Below, piece by piece: positions 11,801 to 23,800 of a DNA stretch of 64,000 nt. The DNA comes from Trichobilharzia regenti (lineage: Eukaryota; Platyhelminthes; Trematoda; Strigeidida; Schistosomatidae), in assembly GCA_944472135.2 (NCBI GenBank), contig OX235264.1, positions 125,517,809-125,581,808 of the forward strand, in the 5' to 3' direction. The translations under genes and the position numbers were made by a program. How positions within the stretch are numbered: the stretch's first letter is position 1; each line of letters opens with the position of its first letter. The notes under the pieces were generated by a model, which worked only from the letters and a program-made list of their open reading frames with translations, made no database searches and had not been told where the DNA came from.

Positions 11801-14800
11801 ATTACTCTCAAATCTGTGTGGAGGTCAACAGCAATCAGCATCAAAAATAAGATCCGGATTTTCAACTCCAATGTGAAGTCAGTGCTACTATACGGATCAG
11901 AGACTTGGCGAGTCATAAAGAGCATCTCAAACAAACTTCAAACCTTCATTAACAACTGTCTCCGCTCAAGATCAGATGGCCAGAAAAGATCAGATCTGGG
12001 AGCGAACCAGTCAGGAATCGATTGTGAAACAAATAGGCAGAAAGAAATGGAGATGGATTGGCCATACGCTGAGGAAACCATCAAGTGACATCACTAGACA
12101 AGCCCTCGAGTGGAACCCGAAAGGGAGGCGGCGAGTTGGTCGTCCAAGGGTGACTTGGAGGAGGTCATGCGAGGAGGAGATGAAAGCATGTGGACAGACC
12201 TGGAGCAGGGTGAAAAAGTTGTCAGAAAACCGAAGGCAATGGAGGTGCGCAGCTGAAGCCCTATGTTCCTCTAGGAACTAAAGGATACAATAATAATAAT
12301 AATAATAATAAATCTTCCATATTCCTTTCTACCATTACCCATTCTGTTTCACTCTTATACTTGTCAAACTGTATTGATTCTCTTCACTCATCTTTTTGTC
12401 TACCTTTGTGTGCTATTTGGAACGTGACAACTCGAACTGCTGCACTTCGGTGACAAGTTGTATGTTGAATCCAGAGAGACAGAAATTTGATCAATAGTCA
12501 TGTGTTTGTTAATTGGTGATCCATCTAAGTAAAAGGCTTCTAGAAGTTCCCTAGCGTTTTTGGCGTTTCCTCTTTTTAAAAGTGCTACATCTTCCCAATC
12601 AAATTAGGGTTTTTGAGTCGAAATGGACACCTATTTTGACCAATGTAGTGTTTATTACAGTTTGTGCAAATTATTTTGTAAATGTTTATTGGTGTTGTCT
12701 TCTTTGATTGCTGGATCCTTTCGTCTACACAATATTGAATGAAGGGAATGTTTTGGTTTACGTGCCATGTCTATTTCAAGTAGTTAAAGTTTATGTCAGA
12801 TATCACTTTTTTTGTGGTTTTTGAGGATGGTTTCAGGCTAGTGTTTCGATTTGAGTTCAAACATTTTTTCGATGAAATTGCATGAGTACTCATCATTCCT
12901 CTTGAAGACACCTAATAGGTGTTTCTCTCCTCTATTCTCTTCAGCACTGGATTGCTACAGTGTGTTTGAACTCTTTTAAACAATGTCTGCACATAGTCAT
13001 TGGGTTATTGCTATTATAGTTGAGCATTTGATCTGTGTGTGTGTGTTGGTATTCTGTATACTTGTGTTTCCAGATTTCCTGTGTTTTTGTTTTCTTGATT
13101 AAGACATCTAAGAAAGGAATGTTTTCGAACATATTGATTGATTAATTTATGGGTGTATTTCAAGGAGGAATCCAAGACGTCATAAGATTGAGTGAGAGTG
13201 ACTAAGACTAATATGTGGTATAGATGAGAATAATAGTCACTTGCTTGAACGTTATAATCTCTTTGTGTCCTGTTTATGGGAAACGAATACTAAGCAAATA
13301 CGAGAGAGAACCAGGTAGGCTTTAGACCAGGAAGATCACATCTTCACTCTTCAACAGATTTTAAAACATAGGCACACTTGATGGCGTCCAACAGTCGTCA
13401 TACTCCGTGACCGGGAAGCGGCATTCGATTCTGTCGACCGAGAGGTTCTCTGGCGATGCTTGGCTGTAAAGGGAATGACGAGAAAATACATTGCACTGAT
13501 TGAGGCACTCTACTCGTACTCATGCAACCAGCCAGGTGGGAGCTTACGGCGAGTTGTCATCTGAAGTGGTGACAACTAGTGGTGTATGTCAGGGATGCTC
13601 ACTATCCCTATTTCTATTCAATTTCATCATAGATGTACTAATGGACTTGACCCTAACTCACTTCAGAGACTCAGGGATTGACTTGTTACCAGGGAATAAT
13701 CTCGTTGACTTAGAATATGCAGATGATATAGTCCTTGTAGGTGAAGACGCTGACAAAATGCAGAGTATTCTGAACACCTTGGGCAACAGTTTTCGAATGT
13801 TTCGCGTGCGATTCCATCCCTTGTCAAATGAAAGATGATGGTACAGGACTGGACTACAATGAATTCTAGCTTAGAAATAGAGGGTGAAGTGGTAGAACGT
13901 GTTGACCGCTTCATTTATTAGGGAAGTTGCATCAGCCAACACCAGGAGGTTGATCGGTGACGACATCTCAGCACGGATACCGAAGGCTCGTTTAGCATAC
14001 GCCAACTTAAACCATCTCTGGCGTTGACGTGGTATCCGGCTGGCTGTTGACCAGAAGGCGTGTGAACTGCTCAGCAGTCTGCTCTGCCCTCTTTCATGGT
14101 TGTGAATGAAACCTGGTCATTGAGTGTGCGACCCATGAAAAGTTTGGCTGGCTATCTTTGATTATGGGTATCTGCACTCCATTCCCAGTGTCAAGTGGTA
14201 TAACAAGATGAGCAATATTGAGGTTAGGCGTCGAGTGCTAGGTAAATAGGGGAAATCAATAGACGAGGCTGTGAAGTTACATCGATTGAGATGGTTAGGA
14301 CATGTGTTAGGCGTGCATCCCTAACCATCAATCGCCTTCCTCGACGGTAAATGCTAGCTGATTGACATAGGATCGATAAGGTTGGAAGAGAGATAGCTAG
14401 TGGTGGTCAAATCAAAACAGTCAATGAAATCTACAACAGTTAGTTTAAGCCAGTCACATAGGGAGAGGTAGACTTTTGATGTGATTGTGTTTTCTGAGCT
14501 GGATGGTTAATTTGGGAAGCTTTCATCGCCCTACTAGGCGACATCTTCAGCGCATACTTCAATTTGAATTGAAGTAAGCTTTTAGATTTCTCCACGAGTT
14601 TCTTGATCATTTCTCCTGGTGACCAGCTTGAACGTGATTGGTTGTTTTTGTGTGTTTTCATACCTTCTAGGTTACTTGTATTGGAACTGATTGTTTCTTT
14701 GACTTGAACTTTGACCCTTTGTGTGTGAGGTTTCTTTCTTATTGGTTGATAAACTTTGTCTATCTCGATGTGTCTATTGATTGATGATTCACTAGAATAC

Positions 14801-17800
14801 CAGGCGGGCTTCTAAAAATTCTCTAGCATTCTTGTTGTCTCCTCTGTTTAATGTTTGAACGCTGGTTGTCTCAGTCGAACTGATGTCCGTGGTTGTCTTC
14901 ATCTAGTGATACGAGCGAGGGAGTGGATATCATATCGTTTGACGGCTAACTTATGTTCGTGGATACGAAGACGAAGGGGATGTCCACTGTGGCCAATGTA
15001 GTGTTTTCCGCAGTTGTTACAATTTATTTTGTAGATGATGTTGGTTTTATCTTCTTTCGCTGTTGAGTCTTTTGGTTGACATAGAAGTGAGTGAGGTGAC
15101 TTTGTTGGTTTGTGTACGATGTCAATTCCTAAAGGTTTGAAGAGTCTTGTAGTGATTTCTGAGATATCCTTTATATATGCTAAGGCGATTTTCTTTGTAC
15201 GAGTGAGATGTAGACTGGCTCTCTGACTGGTTGGAGTTTTAGGGTTTGTAAGAACCAATGAAGACTGGAGACAATTGGTGATATGACTAAAAATTTTTGT
15301 TTTCGATGGCGCAGATGCATTCACTCTTTGTAACTTGTTAAATCCAACAAAACTACATTGTTTTTCGATATTACTATTATTTTTGTCTCATATTTCTGAT
15401 TATTATCTCTCTTTTGAATCTTTCTGTACTCTCTTCTCCTACTTTGTGTGCTGAGTGAAGTATGGCAACTCGAACTGTTGCACATCTGTGCTACGTTGAA
15501 AACAGTCAATCAAGCAAAATTAGTGTGAAAGCACTTTGGATGTGTAATGCACACAACTTATAGTTTGTTTATTGTGTCTACATAGAGCTCCATTATGGAT
15601 AAAATTTTTATTTTGATGGAGCTGGCAATTGATTAATGTGACCGATTTCTTAACAACTGTAAACATAAGAGGACAAAAAGTTCAGCGAAGAGTCTCTTTT
15701 CGATGAATTCCTTCAGTCTTAAGATAAACTGTCACATTTGACTACTTCCATGTGTATATACGAATTTAACTGTCCATGTAAAGTGAGACGTATAAGTTGT
15801 TCGATGCCTGTTTTATCTAAAAGAGTTAAAGAACATTACCTCACTTGTCCACGAAAAGGTAACAGTGGATCAATACGGAGTACTATAACTGAACATTCAA
15901 TATGTAGGGAGAATTCATTCAAATTCATCTATGAAGTCAAAATGAACTTCTCGAAAACGATAAGCTTCTGTATACTTTGCATTGCTGAGGAGGCCTTAGA
16001 GATTCGGATGGAAAACCCTGTATTTTATGTACACAGAAGAAACTCCTCTCTTTCTACTCCTTGGGTATAACTCCAAGTTCAACTATTTTGTTATTAATAC
16101 TATTTTGTGAATTTTTCGTATGACATTGTGGTAACATCGTGTTCTTAACTGACTCTCTGTTTACCTCTTTTTACCTACTACATAATTTATTTTGGATACT
16201 TGTCTCCATCCTGTTTTCCTGGATATTTTTCATGTTACGTAACCCTATTTAAGACTTACTAATCTTCATTATCCCACTCTAGTTGCTGTCCGATTATTCA
16301 TCTGTCTGTCCGTCTCTGTTTCCGACATAGAACATTGCACATGTGTGCAGCAGTTCAAGTCGCCACACGCCCTTCTTGTAGCACACAAACCAAGAGAAGA
16401 AACTAGAAGAAATGCATAATAGAGACAGTAAACAGAGGTGTGAGAAAAAAGAATAGTAATAATGAAGAACAAAACAGTTTCATTGGAAATCACAAGTCAC
16501 AAGGAGTGGATGCATTTGTGCCAGCCATTGAGAACGATTTTGAGCCATATCACCAACTGTTTTCAACCATTGGTTTTTACCGTCCCGAGGACCCAACCAG
16601 GAAGTCTACATCTTCTTACGTGGCTTAAACTAACTGTTGTGGATTTCATTCACTGATGAGGCCATGTTTTGGTTTGACCACCGCTAGTTCTTTTTCAGCC
16701 TGACCCTATATCAGCTAATACTCCCCGTCGAGGAAGGCGATGACTAGGCATACGTAACACATGTCCTAACCATCTCAGTCGATGTAATTTCACAGCCTCG
16801 TCGATTGATTTCCCCCCACCTACCTAGAACTCGACGCCTAACCTGAATATTGCCCACCTCACTATACCACTTGTCACATGGGAGATAGAGCGCAGGCAAC
16901 TATGATCAAAGACACTGATATGTATCCACATGATGTGTGTATTGTTTTTGAAAAGCTATTATATTTTGCTATGTGTATATGGATCGATATTTCATTATAA
17001 CTGACAATATGCTTTTGTCAGTCCACTAACTGAATAAACATGTATGCCCTTGTTGTCACATGAAGTTACAACCAATCATGTTAAGACTGTCTGTCCATTG
17101 GTTCATGTGTATTAGCCATTTTCATATATACTTTTGTATTAGATACTTGTTCCCACATTTCGTACATCTAAGTACCCTTTCACTCACACTCTTGTGTGAC
17201 ATTTATTTTCCTTGTCTGGAAAACACAAGTATCATCGTAAACCTGGTGGTCTTCTGATTTCCCTCTTTCCGCGTCAGGACTATTAACTACTCGACGAGTG
17301 CATAACATAATTGGCGACGGGGAAAGCTACTCTAATAACTCACTCAGCAGCCGTACATAACAGACAGCTAGCCGAGCTTTTCATGTCTTCTACTCTCAAT
17401 GGCCAGGTCTCACAGTTAGCCATAAAGGAGGACAGAACGAACTGATGAGCGGTACACCCGCCCTTTGGTGGATAGCCGGATATCAAATTCATCACAGCTT
17501 CTGAAATATGCCGGTGACGTAAACAATATGCCTAGCTAGTTTTTATTATTATCTGACGAACCTAATGTGTACACACACACACAAAGAGAAAAATAATTTT
17601 ATATATATTTGCGATTGTACAGGCTAAGTGAGCAAATTTACCGTCGAAAAGAGACTCTTCACTGAATTGTTTGTTCTTATATTCATGTACTAAAAGAGGT
17701 TAGAAATGATTAAGTAGTAATCTTGAGTTTGAAATTGTTCTATTAACTGAAATCAGTAAGTCTGTAATCTTAATTCCGTTGATTAATATCCCATCATCTA

Positions 17801-20800
17801 AGTATATAAACTTGTGTGGAATGTAAATAAATTCACTTTACTGTTCTTGATTCATCTATTTATTTCCCTTACAGTTTCAACGATAATGACTCTCCAAATT
17901 TACACGATTGTTGGGTGACTGTTTTTGGGTAAGTCTGTTGACTATTTGAAGTATATTCCATTTTCAAGTGTTGGTGGTTTGCACGGATATGACTGGTTAC
18001 GAGGTTTTTATTATGGGCTGACATAGGTTAGTCAACCATTGCGGAGTTGTTTCGTCCTAGTTTTGGACGCTTCATCCGTGCACACCCACCGCCAGGGGTT
18101 GAACACAGGATCTTCTGGTCACAACGCGACCTCATGGACGACCATTAAGCCTCTGGGGCCCGATCCAATAGCTAGTCCATGAATTCCAACTTCACCTTGT
18201 AACGGGAAGGTACTGGGTTTGAATCCCATTGGGTGCGTACTGATAAAGAGTCCCAAACTAGGACAAAACAGCTATCCAATACTCCAGTACTGGTTTTCAA
18301 ATGGTCGTCTAACCGATGTAAGCTCATGATGAAATCCTGTAATCAGTCAAATCCTTGTAAACTACCAATACCTCAATATTACCTTGATGCTCACTAACGA
18401 TTGACCCCACTCAGATAGGTATTTAGTTACCTGGGTTCTAGTGAATAGTCGTGAGCAGTGGTGTATAGCAGGTCAAATGTGAGGACAAATACCCACCACC
18501 GATGACATTGGCTAGTGTGCGCGCTATGTCATATATTCCATTTTGTTTACTGTACTGATAAATATATATGAAGTGTTATTGATAGGAGTACCCTGGTAGT
18601 GCCTTAGATATCTTTCTGAGGTTGTAGTTACTTAGCTGATTGTGGAATTGTCTTAAAACTTTGATTGGAAGTGAATCGGTCACAACGACTATACAGAGGT
18701 GAGATTTAATATTACTATCAAGTTAAATTATGTGACAATTATCAGACACCTGGAATTTAATAACAGTGTAGACTGTTGTTCTTCCACGTGGTTGTTTTTT
18801 CCCTCACTCACATTTCTGTTTGTTATCTGTCCTTTGTTGACTCTCTCTCTCTCTATTCTCTTCTCATGCTTTGTGTCGTAAATGCAGAAGGTGTGGTGAC
18901 TGGGACTGCTGTACATCTGTGCAAAGTTCTATGTTGAAACTAGTCAGTCAGGCAAGGTAATTTGTCGAAAATATCGACTCTTTACACTTTATGTCATATT
19001 TGTACTTCTGGTGTGGGGGGGGAGGGTGCCTTCCTTGTTCGCCCTTATTTCAGTTTGGTCGACATCTCTTCCTTTTTGATCCTCAATAAAATAATGGATT
19101 ATGCAATTGACTTTATAAAAATGTTGTCTTCTGAACACTCTGATCAACGTTTTCAAAGAGTACTGCAGTTCCCGATGGCAAATTTGTTTCTTCAGAAAAC
19201 TAGTAGGTATCAGTGCTTCCTCGGATATTCTTTGCTCAGTCTTTTCTTCTAAGTGTCTAAATGGAGATTTTTGCGATATTGAAATCTTCCTCGGATAATC
19301 AGTGGTAGACAAGTGGTTATGAACCTACTGGTGATGTCTGTTGTGTCTGTCGAGTTACGTGGAAATTTCATCATGGAGTAAAAGGATGTCTGACTTTTAT
19401 CAACTGATACCGTTTGTTTTACGATAATAATAATAATAATAATAGTGTGCTTTATTCCAAAACAAACAGTGCTTATAATACAACATGGAATTTTCCGCAT
19501 TTGTCACAGTATCTTGCATCGAATTATTTACTCAGAATATAAATAAAATTAACCATAGAAACTTTTCCGATAAGATCGATAAGAAGATTCTAGAAGAGAC
19601 GAATTTCACAGATGATATATGTCTAATGTCACACAAACTAGAATATTTACAGGCAGGCAGGCAGGCAGGCAGGCGAAAACCAACAAAATGACTGAAGAGA
19701 CAGAGAAAATAGAACTGCAGGTGAACACAGAGAAGACGGACGTGATGAAGATAACCAGTCAACAGCAACAAAAACCAGCACCAATCACCATCAACAGGAG
19801 AGAGAATTAACAGAGAGGTTTCCCCCTTCACTTATCTAGGAAGCATCGTTTCGGCTACAGGCGGAATGGATGAAGGTGTTCAAAGTCAGTTGGAATCGCA
19901 AAGGCAAGATACGTCTTCATCAACCTAAAACCAGTATGGAAATCTTCCACTGTCACTCAGTATAAGGAACAAGACTCGGATTTTCAACACCATTGTGAAG
20001 TCAGTCCTTCCGTATATGGTTCCAGAACTTGGCCGGCGTATCACAGAAAGGATTTCGAATAAGTTCCATACTTTTATCAACAGCTTCCTTCACTTGCTCC
20101 ATATTGAAGATTAGACGTCCAGATGGCCAGAAAGAATTAGCAACAAGAAACTATGGGAACAAACCTACAGGTAAGAGCCAATCGCTCAACAAGTGTGTGG
20201 GAGAAAGTGGAGATGGATTGGTCGAGCATATTATTGATGGGGCCAACGAATGACATCGCACGCTAGGCCATCGCTGGAGTGGAATCCAAATAAGAATAAA
20301 CGAGTGGGTTGTCGGTTCAACGGTGACATGGAGGAGATTGTGTGAGGAAGAGACGACAGAGTTTGGGCAATCATGGGTCTAGTCAGCTGAGGAGGACGGC
20401 ACAAAATAGAACGAAGTGAAGATGTTTTGTTGAAGCCCTATGGTTCCACTCGGAATAATAATAATATTAATAATAATAAGAGTAATAATAATAATACTAA
20501 TAATAATAGAAACTTTTCCACATTTACAGTAGAAATAATCTGAGAAATGGACAAAGTATAAAATGAGAATAATAACTATAATAATAATGATAGTAATAAC
20601 AGTACGTTTGTTTCAAACATTATGGTCGTTACAGTTAGTGGAAATAGAATATTGTATTTGATGTTCTTTTGACATAGCAGCATAGTGAGCGGGCGGGAGT
20701 AAACAAAAAAATAACAGTTATTACAGAACTTATATGGTGTTTACAATTATGGTAGAGTGGCAGAGTGGTTAGGACTCTCGCCAACCATGCACATGGTACG

Positions 20801-23800
20801 GGGTTCGAGCCCGCACCGACGCACACCTGATATCTATGGTCGGCCTGTAAAATTTGGGCTACCGATATCCATGCTGAAAATTCCATACTTGTACCAAAAA
20901 TACAGTGTGGAATCAAGCTGTAAATCAAAAAAAAAAAAAATAAAAAAATAAAATAAAATGAGAGGACTATAAATAATAGAGAAATAATTACAGTAAGAGT
21001 TGATGGAACAAGGGTGGATTAAATCGTCTATTTACTAGTGGAAGGAAGGTTAGTTAGTTAGTTAGTACGCGCCTGACACGCGCGTAAAGTCTTTTGAAAT
21101 GACTTCTTGTTCTACCTCAGGAGATACAAGGTGAAAGGTGAGGGTAAAGTGGATGCTGATCACAGTCTGACTAAATCCCTTTAGCGAATTTATTGCATGC
21201 AATCAAGTGCTTATCAACTATATTAGGCCCAATGGGATACCATTCACCTTACTGACTGACAGTCTTCAGAGTTCTACGAAGTATGACATAGTCTTTTTTA
21301 AGCAATCCAGGAAAGAATAAGTGTGAAGAATAAAGAAGATGAAAGAGATGACAAACTGTAAGAGGAGGGGTTGGTTGGTTGAGTTATGCCCGAGTGCCCT
21401 AACTTTTTACTGTAAAGTAGTGGTGGACAAAATATTTTACTAGAAATCACTGAGACGTAGTAAAACCAGGATATATCAGGTGGAAGTGCTTGACGTCAGA
21501 CTTGATTTCTGTGCGTCGGTGGCACAGTGGTTAGGACTCTCGCCGACCATGCAAATGGTCCGGGGTCCCTGCCGACGCACACCTGATATCTATGGTCGGC
21601 CTGCAAAGTTTGGGCTACTGATATCGCATGCTGAAAATTCCATACCTGTACCAAAAATACAGTGTGGAATGCAGCTGTAATCAAAAATAAAAAAAATAAA
21701 ATAAAAATATCACTATCATCAATTTTGCAACTGTCATAGGAACCAGAAGCTTCATTTAACTTTCTTTCACTTCGGAAACTGAAATTAACAGTCTGACATT
21801 TGGAAGGATTTAGTTTAAGATCATTAGAAAAAAGCTGTTCATCTTGGTACAGGCTAACTGGTAGTTAACACTCACTGAGACAGTTAGATCGTCCGCATGC
21901 TTAGTAAAGTTCTTTTCATCAGGGTGAAGCAAGTCATGCAAGAAGAAAAGGAGAAGGAAGAGCACCTTGAGGTACGCCAGCCTTAGTAAACAATTCCCCT
22001 TACATACAGTGGGACTGCTTTCTTTCTAAGAAATAAGAATGCGCCCGCTTGACAACCCAACACTCATTTTGAGTTGCAGCAAACTTATTTAACAAAATGT
22101 CCCTGGTTACCACCGAGTGAAAAGCAGATGCGTAATCTAGGAAGGTGCAGCGAACAAATTTAGCCCCCTTGTCTAAGCTGGAGGCAGTGTTATGATACAA
22201 GACTGCAGCTGCATCTAAAGTACTTCTACTGTGTTTATTGGAAACGGTAAGGGGCTTCAAGTGAAGGTTCAAGATCAAGTCAAAGCAACTTTTCCATAGT
22301 TAAATTTGACACATGCCCGGTAGATGACTTTGGTATAGGTATAACCTTATTCTTTCTTAACTTTAGTCTCTTTCAAGAAACCTTCTGTACTCTTCTTTTA
22401 TTACTTCACTCAAGGTTCCCACCACCTCGAGCTGCATTCATTCTCAATCAATTTGCTCAACTTGGTACTATTGAAAAACATGTGGTAAGTTGATTTTTAT
22501 CATAATGTAACAACAGAAGAGAAGAGCCAGGCAACGGATCGTTTATTAAGGAAATCAACACCTTTTTATGCATATCTTCATGTACATTATTATAGCTTAT
22601 TCAAGCAAACAAACACACTCATCTGATTGGTTGTTTCTCACAGACAGTTGAGCTTGCATCTCTTTGTGACTGTTTCTTGAATGTCAGGCCATCTATATGT
22701 TAACTGTATCTGCCTACGCAAAGTCTTCTCTGATTGGTTGTTGAATCAGTCTTGTTCATATTTTCTCACCACCAATGTTTGCGACATACCCATTGACGTA
22801 AAATACTGTCTACCATTTTTGGCTAGCCTGCTCTCACCACACTGTGTCACACGATCTACTGTCAATTAACTAATCTTTTATTTGAAGATCTTGGAGAAAG
22901 TGGAGATATCATGCAATGAGGTCCGCCGAAAATTCTGTACATTATATATAAACACTGTTCAGGATAAAGCTGTCATTATTATTTATCAATCGTGTGTGCG
23001 TCGGTGGCACAGTGGTTAGGACTCTCGCCGACCATGCACATGGTCCGAGGTTCGATCCCCTGCCGACGCACACCTGATATCTATGGTCGGCCTGCGAAAT
23101 ATGGGCTACTGATATCACATGCGAAAAATTCCATACCTGTACTAAAAAAGTACGGTGTAGAATCAAGCTGTAATCAAAAAACAATATTATTACCACTTTA
23201 TACATCCTGAATATTATTATTATATATTTTTCCTTTCTTCCCTTTTAGATTACAAATAATGGTAATTGGATGCATATTAAATACCAGAACAAAATGCAAG
23301 CTCGTTATGCTTTGAATAAAAATGGAAAAGTTTTTGGTGATAATATTATGGTTGGTGTATCCGTGTGTACTGATCCAGTAAGCTAATGAGAATGATGGTT
23401 TACGTTGTATATTTTTCTATGCTGTGAGAGTGTGATCGTTGTGCTCCTATGGATTGATAAATTCTGTCTTATAAATCGTGCAGGGCGGTAGTGTTTGAAA
23501 CTACAAGAAAGTTTGAGTCTCACAGTAGCACCTGAATTGATTATCTCCGAAGGTTATAGAATTGTAAGAATTGACAGAAGATAAGGGCCAGGTAACAGAT
23601 CGTTTATTTAGGAAATCAACGTGTATTTATAGATTTTCATGTACATTATTATAGATTACTGTAAGCAAACAAATACAGTCTTCTACTAATTGGTGGTTTC
23701 TCTCTGAACGTTAATCTTTCTTCTCTTTGTGGCCGTTTCTTGAAGTTTAGATCATCCGCTATCTGAAAATTGTGTCCGCCTACGCAAAGTCTGCTGTGGT

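Larger units (their letters stand above)
10799..12310 (+). mobile_element. 5'-truncated RTE-A inserted in RTE-B 3' UTR
   Basis: Near-identical to 40079-41612 of the long RTE-A copy, and ends in an (AAT)n tail as RTE elements do. AATCTTCCA flanks it (10790-10798 and 12311-12319), and RTE-B sequence continues directly afterwards. So it is a genuine insertion, younger than the RTE-B copy. Confidence 0.88.
8700..12485 (+). mobile_element. RTE-B copy with internal deletion and nested RTE-A
   Basis: Runs from the endonuclease (8761) through RT to the 3' UTR. An RTE-A copy sits in the 3' UTR (10799-12310), and the UTR resumes at 12311 and ends near 12485 with the family's TGCACTTCGG...GAGAGACAG end. 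About 450 bp of RT, including the catalytic Asp-Asp motif, is missing at about 10405. Confidence 0.85.
13300..15530 (+). mobile_element. RTE-B copy (degenerate) with nested PLE
   Basis: Starts within RT (CAGGTAGGCTTTAGACCAGG), includes the catalytic block and C-terminal region with several indels, is interrupted at 14475-15209 by a PLE, and resumes with the RTE-B 3' UTR to about 15530. Confidence 0.8.
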
